In this document: positions 53,045-62,159 of the stretch, in pieces
How positions within the stretch are numbered: the first letter of the stretch is position 1
Layout of the letters: each line of letters opens with the position of its first letter
Assembly: GCF_011683955.1 (NCBI RefSeq)
Contig: NZ_JAAQPI010000005.1
Coordinates: 124,001 to 188,000, forward strand
Reading direction: 5' to 3'
Origin: Pseudomaricurvus alkylphenolicus
GTDB taxonomy: Bacteria > Pseudomonadota > Gammaproteobacteria > Pseudomonadales > Cellvibrionaceae
DNA length: 64,000 nucleotides
Position numbers and translations under genes: made by a program
Notes under the pieces: generated by a model
The model's database searches: none
What the model saw: the letters and a program-made list of their open reading frames with translations, nothing else
What the model was told of the DNA's origin: nothing

Positions 53045-54577
53045 ATGGCAGTTCTGCCTCAGGACAAAATCGTCGCCGTGATCGGCGCTGGAACCATGGG
53101 CGCCGGCATTGCCCAGGTGGCCGCCAAAGCAGGCCACCAGGTATTACTGTTTGATGCGGTTGAAGGCGCGGCACAGGTAGGTATTGAGCGTACCGCCAAA
53201 GGTTTGGATAAATTGGTACAACGCAGCAAGATGAGCGAGCAAGATCGCGACGCTTTGATTTCCCGGCTGCAGCCCTGCAACAGTATAGAAGACCTGGCAC
53301 CTGCCGGCCTGGTGATCGAGGCCATTGTGGAACGTTTGGACATCAAGCAGCAGGTGTTTTCCCGGCTGGAGGAACTTTGCGCGGACGACGTTATTCTTGC
53401 CACCAACACTTCGTCCATTTCGGTCACCAGCATTGGCGCAGCACTGCAACGCCCTGAGCGTTTGGTGGGGATGCACTTCTTTAACCCGGCACCGGTGATG
53501 AAGCTGGTTGAAGTGATCAGTGGCGTCGCAACTGATGCTGAGGTGGCTCAAACTGTGTTCGAAACGGCTGCCGGTTGGGGTAAATTGCCGGTGATGGCTC
53601 GTTCGACGCCTGGTTTTATTGTGAACCGAGTGGCTCGCCCGTATTACGCCGAAGGCCTGCGGGTTTTGCAGGAGGGTGGTGCTGACGTGGCAACCATTGA
53701 TGCCATTGCCCGTGATTGTGGCGGTTTTCGTATGGGGCCGTTTGAGTTGATGGATCTGATCGGTCATGACGTTAACTACGCGGTAACGCGATCCGTGTTT
53801 GATGCTTATTTCCAGGATCCCCGTTTTACTCCATCACTGATTCAACAGGAGCTGACCAACGCCGGTTACCTTGGTCGTAAGAGTGGCCGGGGGTTTTACT
53901 CCTACGCCGAAGATGCGCCGAAGCCTGAAGTAATGACCGCCAGTTCCGGGCAAATGCCTGAGAAGATCCAGGTGCGTGGTAATCTCGGCGTTGCTGAGCC
54001 TCTGGTGGCATTGGCTCGGGAGCAGGGTATTGAGGTGGATCGCAGTAATCACCAGAAAGTAGGTTCCATACAGCTTGATGGGTTGTTGATTGCCCTCACT
54101 GACGGCCGTAGTGCCACTCAAATCAGTGCTGAGCAACAGCAGCCCAATGTGGTGCTGTTTGATTTGGCGCTCGATTTTGCCAGCTGCAACCGAATTGCAT
54201 TGGCTAAGTCGGATCAGTGTAGTGCGGAGGCCTTTGATAAAGCTGTCGGTCTGTTCCAGGCTTTAGGCAAGCAGGTAACGGTCATTGATGATGTGCCCGG
54301 AATGGTGATGATGCGCACCGTTGCCATGCTCGCCAATGAGGGTGCGGATGCGGTTAACCAGCAGGTGTGTGATGCTGAGGCGGTGGATATCGCCATGCAG
54401 GCCGGCGTTAATTACCCCCGTGGGCCGCTGGCGTGGGCTGAAGCGATTGGCCTGGAGTGGGTGGTAAATACGCTGGAAAATCTTGCTGCTGGTTATGGCG
54501 AAGATCGCTACCGGGTGTCGCCGCTATTGCAACGCAAGGTATTTTCCGGCCAGGGTTTCGAATTCAACAACGCTTAA
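53045..54577 (+). CDS. paaH: 3-hydroxyadipyl-CoA dehydrogenase PaaH
   Basis: 510 aa. The N-terminal Rossmann motif VIGAGTMGAGIAQVAAKAGH is followed by NTSSISVTSIGAALQRPERL and the catalytic His block LVGMHFFNPAPVMKLVEVIS. Two copies of the C-terminal dehydrogenase domain follow (TPGFIVNRVARPYYAEGLRV, and near the end NYPRGPLAWAEAIGLEWVV), as in PaaH. It oxidises 3-hydroxyadipyl-CoA to 3-oxoadipyl-CoA using NAD+. The gap of 111 nt from paaG is the largest in the operon. Confidence 0.92.
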   Translation: MAVLPQDKIVAVIGAGTMGAGIAQVAAKAGHQVLLFDAVEGAAQVGIERTAKGLDKLVQRSKMSEQDRDALISRLQPCNSIEDLAPAGLVIEAIVERLDIKQQVFSRLEELCADDVILATNTSSISVTSIGAALQRPERLVGMHFFNPAPVMKLVEVISGVATDAEVAQTVFETAAGWGKLPVMARSTPGFIVNRVARPYYAEGLRVLQEGGADVATIDAIARDCGGFRMGPFELMDLIGHDVNYAVTRSVFDAYFQDPRFTPSLIQQELTNAGYLGRKSGRGFYSYAEDAPKPEVMTASSGQMPEKIQVRGNLGVAEPLVALAREQGIEVDRSNHQKVGSIQLDGLLIALTDGRSATQISAEQQQPNVVLFDLALDFASCNRIALAKSDQCSAEAFDKAVGLFQALGKQVTVIDDVPGMVMMRTVAMLANEGADAVNQQVCDAEAVDIAMQAGVNYPRGPLAWAEAIGLEWVVNTLENLAAGYGEDRYRVSPLLQRKVFSGQGFEFNNA

Positions 54578-54595
54578 TCAGTAGGGGTTCCAATT

Positions 54596-55033
54596 ATGAG
54601 TGAATTACCGAACGATCCCCTGGCGCTGGCACAAGCCTGTGCCGAGGCGATGTACGAACGCGATATCGCGGCGCGTGAGTTGGGCATTGGCATTACCGCG
54701 GTGGGTCCGGGAGCGGCGGAACTGACCATGCGGGTTCGTCAGGATATGTTGAATGGCCATGGTATGTGCCACGGCGGATTTATTTTTGCCCTGGCGGATA
54801 CGGCGTTTGCCTATGCTTGTAACAGCCGTAATAACAACACAGTGGCACAGGGTTGCAGCATTGATTATGTGGCGCCGGGTTTGCCTGATGCTTTGTTGAC
54901 CGCGACTGCCGAAGAGCGTAATCAGGCCGGCCGTACTGGCGTTTACGATGTCACTGTCACGGACGATAAGGGGCAGGTGATCGCGCTGTTCCGGGGTAAA
55001 TCCTATCGAATCAAAGGCGAGGTGTTGGGCTGA
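54596..55033 (+). CDS. paaI: Phenylacetyl-CoA pathway thioesterase PaaI
   Basis: 145 aa hotdog-fold protein. The active-site block NGHGMCHGGFIFALADTAFA, then GCSIDYVAPG, is diagnostic for PaaI. It hydrolyses CoA esters such as ring-hydroxylated phenylacetyl-CoA, protecting the CoA pool. It starts 18 nt after paaH and is followed by paaJ after 51 nt. Confidence 0.93.
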   Translation: MSELPNDPLALAQACAEAMYERDIAARELGIGITAVGPGAAELTMRVRQDMLNGHGMCHGGFIFALADTAFAYACNSRNNNTVAQGCSIDYVAPGLPDALLTATAEERNQAGRTGVYDVTVTDDKGQVIALFRGKSYRIKGEVLG

Positions 55034-55084
55034 AGCTTTCCGTTCACCGAGCTAATAAAACCGTAGAGATAGCAAAAGGTAGAG

Positions 55085-56302
55085 ATGATGACTGAATTAA
55101 AAGACGCGTTTATTTGTGACGCCATCCGCACTCCCATCGGCCGCTACGGTGGCGCGCTGTCGGCGGTTCGTGCCGATGATCTCGGCGCTGTGCCTCTGAA
55201 GGCGCTGCAGCAGCGCAACCCGGGTGTTGCCTGGGGTGAGGTGGATGATGTGATTTACGGTTGTGCCAATCAGGCGGGTGAGGACAACCGTAACGTTGCT
55301 CGTATGAGTTCTCTGTTGGCGGGTTTGCCGACGACCGTTCCCGGCACGACTGTGAACCGACTGTGTGGCAGTGGCATGGATGCGGTGGGTTACGCCGCTC
55401 GTGCGATTAAATCTGGCGAAACTGAGTTGATGATTGCCGGTGGTGTGGAGTCTATGTCGCGCGCGCCGATGGTGATGCCGAAGGCGGATACGGCGTTTAG
55501 CCGCAACGCCGAGATTTACGATACGACCATTGGCTGGCGTTTTGTGAATAAGGTGTTGAAGTCGCAGTATGGCATCGATTCTATGCCGGAGACGGCGGAG
55601 AATGTGGCGGCAGATTTTAATATTTCCCGCGCCGACCAGGATGCGTTTGCGTTGGTGAGCCAGCAGCGTGCGGGTAAAGCCCAGGCGGACGGTATTTTTG
55701 ACGACGAGATTTGTTCCGTGACGATTCCACGTCGTAAGGGTGATCCTGTGGTTGTGTCCAAGGATGAGCATCCTCGGGCGGATACCACTATCGAAGCCCT
55801 GGCCAAATTGCGGGCGCCGTTCCGTGAGGATGGTTCGGTAACGGCGGGTAACGCTTCGGGGGTTAACGATGGGGCTTGTGCATTGTTGTTGGCGTCCAAG
55901 GATGCCGCCAGCAAGTATGGTCTGACGCCCAAGGCGCGTGTGGTGGCGATGGCGACCGCGGGTGTCGAGCCGCGCATCATGGGAATCGGGCCTGCGCCTG
56001 CAACTCAGAAGGTGTTGGAAAAAGCAGGCCTGAGCTTGTCCGATATGGATGTGATTGAGCTAAACGAGGCTTTTGCTGCACAAGGGCTGGCGGTTTTGCG
56101 TGAGCTTGGTTTGCCCGATGATGCCGCCCATGTTAATCCTAATGGCGGTGCAATTGCCCTTGGTCATCCGCTGGGGATGAGTGGTGCACGTTTGGTGACC
56201 ACTGCAATGTATCAACTGCATCGTACTGGGGGGCGTTATGCGCTTTGTACCATGTGTATTGGTGTGGGGCAGGGGATCGCTTTGATTATCGAACGGGTTT
56301 GA
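55085..56302 (+). CDS. paaJ: 3-oxoadipyl-CoA thiolase PaaJ
   Basis: 405 aa; the start may instead be the second ATG at 55088. Opening [20 protein letters not shown] is the standard 3-oxoadipyl-CoA thiolase start. The three catalytic regions are [20 protein letters not shown] (acylated Cys), [17 protein letters not shown] (His) and [15 protein letters not shown] (base Cys). It cleaves 3-oxoadipyl-CoA to succinyl-CoA and acetyl-CoA, the last step of the pathway. A structured repeat follows 48 nt after the stop. Confidence 0.93.
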   Translation: MMTELKDAFICDAIRTPIGRYGGALSAVRADDLGAVPLKALQQRNPGVAWGEVDDVIYGCANQAGEDNRNVARMSSLLAGLPTTVPGTTVNRLCGSGMDAVGYAARAIKSGETELMIAGGVESMSRAPMVMPKADTAFSRNAEIYDTTIGWRFVNKVLKSQYGIDSMPETAENVAADFNISRADQDAFALVSQQRAGKAQADGIFDDEICSVTIPRRKGDPVVVSKDEHPRADTTIEALAKLRAPFREDGSVTAGNASGVNDGACALLLASKDAASKYGLTPKARVVAMATAGVEPRIMGIGPAPATQKVLEKAGLSLSDMDVIELNEAFAAQGLAVLRELGLPDDAAHVNPNGGAIALGHPLGMSGARLVTTAMYQLHRTGGRYALCTMCIGVGQGIALIIERV

Positions 56303-56350
56303 TCGTTTGATTTGAGCATCCGGGGATGTTGGGTCCTGTGCCTCAGCGGC

Positions 56351-56488
56351 GGTTGGGGGCAGCATTTTCGGAGCTGTCGGACGGCCCTCCGGGCTACCCT
56401 CAGTCACCAAAATGCCCGGCAAAAAACGCCGGTCATTTTGGCTCTTTCGGCGTTCCTCTTTAACGCTCCGAAAACACTGCCCCCAACC
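56351..56488 (+). repeat. Structured palindromic repeat, copy 2
   Basis: Outer arms 56351-56374 and 56465-56488 pair at 22 of 24 positions. The core ATGCCCGGCAAAAAACGCCGG is shared with copies 1 and 3. Arm bases that differ from copy 1 are changed on both sides so that pairing is kept. It sits 48 nt after paaJ and may end or stabilise the paaG-J transcript. Confidence 0.85.
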
Positions 56489-56670
56489 ACCTTTAACACC
56501 GTGCCGTGCGGATTTGGGTGCCTTATCTAAAAAATAGCCGTGAACGCGGTTTTCCCTTGCTTGAACTCTGAACTTCGTATTTCGCTTCCTCGCTGGCAGG
56601 ATTTCACCGCTGGCCATTTTTACCACGAACTGACAAAACCACCATACTACGAGTACTGCGGTGTTAAGGT

Positions 56671-56807
56671 GGTCGGGGGTTTCGTTTTCAGAGCATTAAA
56701 GAGGGCGCCGAAGGAGTAAATGAGACCGGCGCTTTTTGCCGGGCTCATTTGGGACTGAGGGAAGGCCGGAGGGCCGCCCGACAGCTCTGAAAACGGAACC
56801 CCCGACC
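56671..56807 (-). repeat. Structured palindromic repeat, copy 3 (inverted)
   Basis: Arms 56671-56694 and 56784-56807 pair at 23 of 24 positions. On the minus strand it shows the same internal words as copies 1 and 2 (CCCTCAGTC, GCCCGGCAAAAAGCGCCGG, CCTTCGGCG). It is inverted relative to copy 2, 182 nt away. Together with 56303-57113 this forms an 811-bp stretch without a gene. Confidence 0.85.
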
Positions 56808-57009
56808 GCCGCTGTGGCACCTAACCCGACGCCCCATCCCTCCCAACCTGAGGTCCTGTGGCACTCAAGTTGATGGCCGTTCCTCCTAGGGGGGAAGCGA
56901 TACATTAACCAGAAGAAACCTGAAAGCAATAAATCGCTTTTAAGAATCCTCCAATCTAGAGCAAAAGATTATTAAAACATCAATACTACCCTCATACATA
57001 CCCATGAAG

Positions 57010-57049
57010 TGATACACAAATATTGATTTATTAAAAATAAAGCGTATCA
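57010..57049. promoter_or_regulatory. PaaX-like operator upstream of paaA
   Basis: TGATAC (57010-57015) and GTATCA (57044-57049) are perfectly inverted with a 28-nt spacer. The outer extension TGATACAC / GCGTATCA keeps most of the symmetry. It lies 64 nt before the paaA start. Confidence 0.6.
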
Positions 57050-57113
57050 TTACAGTCCGTTGGGTGATGAGCATCAAACAGACAAAAACGGACACTTTAC
57101 CGAGAAGCCTGAA

Positions 57114-58082
57114 ATGACAGCTAAAGATCAAACCACCGATATCTCCGCCCTGGAAGGAAAGTTCCAGCAGCGCATTGACGCCGAGCAGAAGATTGAACCC
57201 AAGGACTGGATGCCGGAGAAATACCGCAAGACACTGATTCGCCAGATCTCCCAGCATGCCCACTCCGAAGTGATCGGCATGCAGCCCGAGGGTAACTGGA
57301 TCACCCGTGCCCCCAGCCTGCGCCGCAAGGCAGTGCTGCTGGCCAAGGTTCAGGATGAAGCCGGTCACGGCCTCTACCTGTACAGCGCGGCCGAGACCTT
57401 GGGTGTGTCCCGCGCTGAGCTGATCGAAGCTCTGCAGAACGGCACGGCCAAGTATTCCTCGATCTTTAACTATCCCACCCAGACCTGGGGCGACATCGGC
57501 GCCATCGGTTGGTTGGTGGATGGCGCGGCCATCTGTAATCAGGTTTCCCTGCAGCGTACCTCCTACGGTCCTTATTCACGCGGCATGATCCGTATCTGTA
57601 AGGAGGAGAGTTTCCACCAGCGTCAGGGTTACCAGATCATGATGGAGCTGGCCAAGGGCTCGCCGGAGCAAAAGGCCATGGCTCAGGATTCTTTGAATCG
57701 CTTTTACTGGCCCGCGCTGATGATGTTTGGTCCACACGATGCGGAGTCCGCTCACTCTTCGCAGAATATGGAGTGGAAGATCAAACGCGAAACCAACGAT
57801 GATCTGCGTCAGAAGTTTGTTGATCAGACTGTTCCCCAGATCGAGTACCTTGGTCTGGAGCATCCGGACAAGGATCTGAAGTGGAACGAGGAGCGCGGTC
57901 ACTACGATTTTGGCGAGTTGAATTGGGAAGAGTTTATCGCGGTGATCAATGGTAATGGCCACTGCAACCGTCAGCGCATTCAGCACCACATTCGTGCCCA
58001 TGAGGAAGGCGCCTGGGTACGCGATGCCCAGAACGCATTTGAACAGAAACGCAAAGCCCGCAAGGCGCAGTCCGCTGCTTAA
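57114..58082 (+). CDS. paaA: Phenylacetyl-CoA 1,2-epoxidase catalytic subunit PaaA
   Basis: 322 aa from the ATG at 57114; an upstream TTG at 57060 would overlap the operator. PaaA landmarks: [40 protein letters not shown], and [15 protein letters not shown], which hold the carboxylate/His ligands of the di-iron centre. PaaA with PaaC forms the core that epoxidises phenylacetyl-CoA using O2. First of five contiguous genes paaABCDE. Confidence 0.95.
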   Translation: MTAKDQTTDISALEGKFQQRIDAEQKIEPKDWMPEKYRKTLIRQISQHAHSEVIGMQPEGNWITRAPSLRRKAVLLAKVQDEAGHGLYLYSAAETLGVSRAELIEALQNGTAKYSSIFNYPTQTWGDIGAIGWLVDGAAICNQVSLQRTSYGPYSRGMIRICKEESFHQRQGYQIMMELAKGSPEQKAMAQDSLNRFYWPALMMFGPHDAESAHSSQNMEWKIKRETNDDLRQKFVDQTVPQIEYLGLEHPDKDLKWNEERGHYDFGELNWEEFIAVINGNGHCNRQRIQHHIRAHEEGAWVRDAQNAFEQKRKARKAQSAA

Positions 58083-58105
58083 CGGCAGACGACAGGAGAG
58101 AAAAA

Positions 58106-58393
58106 ATGACTTTGGAAAACCTCGAACTGTTTGAAGTATTTGTCCGTTCCGCCCGCGGTCTGGATCACAAGCACGTGGGCAGTCTGCATGCTGTGGACGC
58201 CGAGCATGCGCTGGAGTATGCCCGCGATTGTTACACCCGCCGTAGCGAAGGTCTGAGCATTTGGGTGGTTAAGTCTCGCGATATTACTGCCTCTCAGGAA
58301 GACGACAGCGACAGCTTCTTCGATCCTTCTGACGACAAGCCTTACCGTCACGCCACTTATTACCCGCTTCCCAAAGAAGTGGGCAATATGTAA
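58106..58393 (+). CDS. paaB: Phenylacetyl-CoA epoxidase subunit PaaB
   Basis: 95 aa. ELFEVFVRSARGLDHKHVGS, then HALEYARDCYTRRSEGLSIW, is characteristic of PaaB, the small bridging subunit of the epoxidase complex. AGGAGAG lies just upstream, and it begins 23 nt after paaA. It has no catalytic centre of its own. Confidence 0.95.
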   Translation: MTLENLELFEVFVRSARGLDHKHVGSLHAVDAEHALEYARDCYTRRSEGLSIWVVKSRDITASQEDDSDSFFDPSDDKPYRHATYYPLPKEVGNM

Positions 58394-58420
58394 TCAGGCT
58401 TGGTATCGGGAGATAGAGCA

Positions 58421-59182
58421 ATGAGTGATCTGAAACAGGACACGATTAACTACACGGTGCGACTGGGCGACGACGCCCTGATCCTCGGTCACCGTATTTC
58501 TGAATGGGTGAGTAATGGCCCATTCCTGGAAGAAGACATTGCCCTGGGCAATGTCTCTCTGGACTTTATTGGCCGCGCGCGCATGTTCTACACCTATGCA
58601 GCGGACCTGTCCGGTGAAGGCAAAACTGAAGACCATTTTGCCTATATGCGTAATGAGCGCGAGTTCCAGAACTACTTGATCAACGAACTGCCTCGCGGCG
58701 ATTTTGCTTACACCATCGCGCGTCAGCTGTTTGTGGATACCTACAATCATTACTTCTTGACGGCGCTGACCAAATCCAGCGACGAAAACCTGGCTGCCAT
58801 TGCCGCCAAGGCCGTTAAGGAGACCAAATACCATTTGCGCCGCAGCACCGACTGGACTTTGCGTCTGGGTGACGGTACGGAAGAGAGCCACAAGCGCATG
58901 CAGGCCGGTATCGATGATGTCTGGGGTTACACCAAAGAGTTGTTCGAGCACGATGAGCTGGAGCAACGTTTGATCGACGCCGGTATCGCCGTTGACGCCA
59001 CCCGGTTTAAAGACCAGTGGTTGGCAGATATCGCTGCGGTGATCAAGGAAGCCACTCTGGAAATGCCTGATGGCGAGTGGGCGGTACGCGGCGGACGTGA
59101 GGGTTACCACACCGAGAATCTCGGTCATATTCTCACCGAATTGCAGTATTTGCACCGCTGCTACCCCAATAGCGAGTGGTGA
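58421..59182 (+). CDS. paaC: Phenylacetyl-CoA epoxidase structural subunit PaaC
   Basis: 253 aa from the ATG at 58421, set by GGGAGATAGAG upstream. A ferritin-like helical fold is expected. Conserved blocks: DDALILGHRISEWVSNGPFL, EEDIALGNVSLDFIGRARMF and KAVKETKYHLRRSTDWTLRL. PaaC is the non-catalytic partner of PaaA in the heteromeric epoxidase. It begins 27 nt after paaB. Confidence 0.95.
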   Translation: MSDLKQDTINYTVRLGDDALILGHRISEWVSNGPFLEEDIALGNVSLDFIGRARMFYTYAADLSGEGKTEDHFAYMRNEREFQNYLINELPRGDFAYTIARQLFVDTYNHYFLTALTKSSDENLAAIAAKAVKETKYHLRRSTDWTLRLGDGTEESHKRMQAGIDDVWGYTKELFEHDELEQRLIDAGIAVDATRFKDQWLADIAAVIKEATLEMPDGEWAVRGGREGYHTENLGHILTELQYLHRCYPNSEW

Positions 59183-59186
59183 TCTG

Positions 59187-59726
59187 ATGGAGCGCATTCC
59201 AACCTTGTCTGAGGAGCAGTACCAGCACCAGCTGTTGCGCATCAACTCTGAGTGCGAGGATCTCTGGAGTCTGCTGGACAACGTTAAGGATCCGGAGATT
59301 CCGGTGTTGTCGCTGTGGGATATGGGCATTCTGCGCGATGTGCAGCGTCAAGGCGAGAAGGTGGTGGTTACCATTACTCCCACCTATTCTGGCTGCCCGG
59401 CAATGGATGTAATGCGTGAAGATATCGAATTGGCTCTGCAGGCAGAAGGCATTGATCAGTTCCAGGTGGTGACCAAACTGGCACCGGCATGGACCACGGA
59501 CTGGATGACGGAGAAGGGGCGCGAGCAATTGCGCGGCTATGGCATTGCGCCACCCGACGACGCTCCGGACAGCGCCAACCGCGAGACTCCCGCGGACGGC
59601 GTTCTGTGCCCCCACTGCAAGTCTGACCACACGCGGCGTGTGAGCGAGTTCGGCTCCACGGCCTGCAAGGCGCTGTTTCAGTGCGACGATTGTGGTGAGC
59701 CGTTTGATTATTTTAAACATATTTAA
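59187..59726 (+). CDS. paaD: Phenylacetate degradation protein PaaD (DUF59)
   Basis: 179 aa from the ATG at 59187, 4 nt after the paaC stop. An N-terminal DUF59 domain (NVKDPEIPVLSLWDMGILRD, then TPTYSGCPAMDVMREDIELA) is followed by a Cys-rich C-terminus, CPHCKSDHTRRVSEFGSTAC and CDDCGEPF. PaaD is needed for epoxidase maturation, probably Fe-S or di-iron insertion. An in-frame extension to 59070 lies within paaC and is rejected. Confidence 0.94.
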   Translation: MERIPTLSEEQYQHQLLRINSECEDLWSLLDNVKDPEIPVLSLWDMGILRDVQRQGEKVVVTITPTYSGCPAMDVMREDIELALQAEGIDQFQVVTKLAPAWTTDWMTEKGREQLRGYGIAPPDDAPDSANRETPADGVLCPHCKSDHTRRVSEFGSTACKALFQCDDCGEPFDYFKHI

Positions 59727-59744
59727 AAATAGATAGGTGGCATT

Positions 59745-60842
59745 ATGCCCGAGACCAAGTTTCACAAACTGACGATTGCCGATGTTCAGCCGGAGACCGA
59801 TAGCGCCGTTTGCATCAGCTTTGCCGTACCAGAGGCTTTGGAACAGACTTTTGCCTTTAAGCAGGGCCAGTATCTGACGTTGCGCGCGACGATTGATGGT
59901 GAAGAGGTGCGCCGTTCTTATTCTATTTGTTCCGGCGTTAACGACGGCCACTTGCGCGTGGGTATCAAGCGTGTGAAGGATGGAGTCTTCTCCAACTACG
60001 CCAATGACAACTTTAAGGCGGGCACCGAAGTTGAGGTGATGCCGCCGCAGGGTAAGTTCTACACCGAACTGGATCCTGCCAACGCCAAACGCTATATGTG
60101 CCTGGCGGTGGGCAGTGGCATTACTCCGATTCTGTCGATCATCAAGTCCGTGTTGAGTATTGAGCCAGATAGCCAGGTCACTTTGATTTACGGCAATACC
60201 CGCAGTAATACGGTAATGTTCAAGGAAGAGTTGAGCTTCCTTAAGAACCGTTATCTGGACCGCCTGCACTGGGTTAATATCATGAGCAAGGAAGACCAGG
60301 GCGCGGATTTGCTCAGCGGTCGTATTGATAACAAGAAGGGCTATATGCTGCAGAAGCAAAAGCTGATTGATATCAATAATACCGACGATGCGTTTATCTG
60401 TGGTCCTGAGTCGATGATGTCTGAGGTGTCCCGCGGTTTTCGTATCGAAGGCTTGAAGGAAGAACAGATACACTACGAGCTGTTTGCCAGTTCCTCCGAA
60501 GATTCCGAAGCCCGCTTGAAAAAGGCCCAGCAGCGTGTGCACGAGTACGGTGAGGAGAAGACTTCTGCGGTCACCGTTAAGGCCGACGGGCGCGCCATTG
60601 AGTTTGATCTGGCAACCGTGGGTGAGAATATTCTCGATGCCGGTATGCGTAATGGTATGGAGCTGCCGTACTCCTGTAAGGCCGGTGTTTGCTCCACCTG
60701 TAAGGCCAAGCTGGTAGAAGGCCAGGTGGATATGGATATCTCTCACGGTCTGGAGCAGGAAGAAATTGACGCAGGCTACGTGCTTTGCTGTCAGGCCCAC
60801 CCCATTACTGACAAGGTGGTGGTGGACTTTGATCAACGCTGA
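59745..60842 (+). CDS. paaE: Phenylacetyl-CoA epoxidase reductase PaaE
   Basis: 365 aa. Order: FAD-binding domain (RRSYSICSG, then GIKRVKDGVFSNYAND), NAD(P)-binding domain (AVGSGITPILSIIKSVL), and a C-terminal plant-type [2Fe-2S] ferredoxin with CKAGVCSTC and a final Cys in CCQAHP. It passes electrons from NADPH to the PaaA di-iron site. It begins 18 nt after paaD and ends ~110 nt before a strong terminator. Confidence 0.95.
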   Translation: MPETKFHKLTIADVQPETDSAVCISFAVPEALEQTFAFKQGQYLTLRATIDGEEVRRSYSICSGVNDGHLRVGIKRVKDGVFSNYANDNFKAGTEVEVMPPQGKFYTELDPANAKRYMCLAVGSGITPILSIIKSVLSIEPDSQVTLIYGNTRSNTVMFKEELSFLKNRYLDRLHWVNIMSKEDQGADLLSGRIDNKKGYMLQKQKLIDINNTDDAFICGPESMMSEVSRGFRIEGLKEEQIHYELFASSSEDSEARLKKAQQRVHEYGEEKTSAVTVKADGRAIEFDLATVGENILDAGMRNGMELPYSCKAGVCSTCKAKLVEGQVDMDISHGLEQEEIDAGYVLCCQAHPITDKVVVDFDQR

Positions 60843-60952
60843 GTTATAGCGTTGGTTTGACCGTTCGGCATTAGGGGGCTGAGCGGTTTGTTCTCTTGTC
60901 AAATTCTGCAATCTGAATAGAAGCTCTCTTGGAGTTTCACGTTTCGCACTAT

Positions 60953-60990
60953 AGCCGCGGTCAGGCAGGTCCTGATTGCGGCTTTTTTTT
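60953..60990 (+). terminator. Rho-independent terminator of paaABCDE
   Basis: AGCCGC-GGTCAGG pairs with CCTGATT-GCGGCT around a short loop and is followed by eight T residues. Stem length and U-tract make this the strongest terminator in the window. Confidence 0.9.
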
Positions 60991-61009
60991 GAATGTCTCC
61001 AGCAGGATG

Positions 61010-61049
61010 CGATACAAAAACACGCAAATGTCAATCATTTCGAGTGTCT
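61010..61049. promoter_or_regulatory. Degenerate PaaX-like site before the AraC/paaX genes
   Basis: CGATAC (61010-61015) and GTGTCT (61044-61049) have the same 28-nt spacing as the paaA site, with mismatches at the outer base of each half. It lies 82 nt before the AraC gene start. It may give autoregulation of the regulator genes. Confidence 0.3.
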
Positions 61050-61131
61050 ATTGACAGACCCCGGAATAAGTACCACCATCAGGGTACTGGTGCGACAAAA
61101 ATCAAAGCCACCCACCACAATCGGATAGCCT

Positions 61132-62088
61132 ATGGTCATTAGTAGTCCCTCCAGCAAAATGCCCGCCAAGGAGCAGTTTGACTCGTTTCTGAGCGCCGTT
61201 AACGACACCTTTAGTCCGGTAACCTGCGAGCGTGCAGGCGGCTCTGTAGAGAGCTTTGGTGGCCATCTGGAGGCCAGTCGGCTGGAGAGCATGCATTTGG
61301 CCCAGGTCCACAGCGCTCCTATTGACGTATTTCGTCGCAAGGCCCATATCGCTGAGGTAAGTGACGATTTCTATCTTGTTAAATTCCAGGTGGAAGGGCA
61401 GGGTTTCTTCTCCCAAAGGGGGCGTGAGGCCGAGCTGGTGCCAGGGGATTTTGTGCTGGCCAGTACCACTGAACCTTATGAATTGCACTTTCCCAAGCAC
61501 TACCGCCAGGCGGTTCTGGCCATTCCCCACTCAATTCTCAACCAGCAACTGCGTAATCCAGAGCAGTATCTTGGACAGCGTATGGCGGCGGATCAGGGCA
61601 GCAATGGGTTATTGAGCCAGTTTGTATTGTCCCTGCTGCAGCGGATCGACGGCTTTGAGCCGGCGTTAGCCCAGCGTCTGGAGGCCAATATCCTGGATCT
61701 GCTGGTGACATCGCTCAGCTTCAGCACGCCCACACAGCGCCTGGAGCGTGATTCCCGCGTGGAGCATATCTACCGGGTTAAGAATTTTATCTATAAGCAT
61801 CTGGCGGACCCACAGCTAACGCCGGATATGATCGCCCAGTCCCAGGGCATCAGCACCCGTTATCTGCACATGCTGTTCAAGCCTGAGGGGCTGTCGGTGG
61901 GCCGCTATATTCAGCTGCAGCGCCTGGAGGGCTGTAAGGGCAATCTGGAAAATCCGGAGATGAACTCCTTCAGCGCTACCGAGATCGCCTTCCGGTGGGG
62001 GTTTAATGATGCTTCTCACTTCGGGCGATGCTTTAAAGCACAATATGGTGTGACCCCCAGCCAATATCGCAAGCGCGCTCAGGGTTGA
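61132..62088 (+). CDS. AraC-family regulator next to paaX
   Basis: 318 aa; an ATG at 61159 is an alternative start. The N-terminal AraC-binding-like domain (FYLVKFQVEGQGFFSQRGRE, then GDFVLASTTEPYELHFP) resembles the FeaR type. The two-HTH domain begins about residue 220 (LTPDMIAQSQGISTRYLHML, then FGRCFKAQYGVTPSQYRK). FeaR-type activators control phenylethylamine or phenylacetaldehyde feeder pathways, so this may link phenylacetate supply to the paa genes. It is followed by paaX 71 nt later. Confidence 0.85.
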   Translation: MVISSPSSKMPAKEQFDSFLSAVNDTFSPVTCERAGGSVESFGGHLEASRLESMHLAQVHSAPIDVFRRKAHIAEVSDDFYLVKFQVEGQGFFSQRGREAELVPGDFVLASTTEPYELHFPKHYRQAVLAIPHSILNQQLRNPEQYLGQRMAADQGSNGLLSQFVLSLLQRIDGFEPALAQRLEANILDLLVTSLSFSTPTQRLERDSRVEHIYRVKNFIYKHLADPQLTPDMIAQSQGISTRYLHMLFKPEGLSVGRYIQLQRLEGCKGNLENPEMNSFSATEIAFRWGFNDASHFGRCFKAQYGVTPSQYRKRAQG

Positions 62089-62159
62089 GTTTGATCTGAC
62101 GCCAACGTGCCAGTAAAATCGCTCTCTATCGACGATTTGATGGGGAGCTGTCCCAATTC

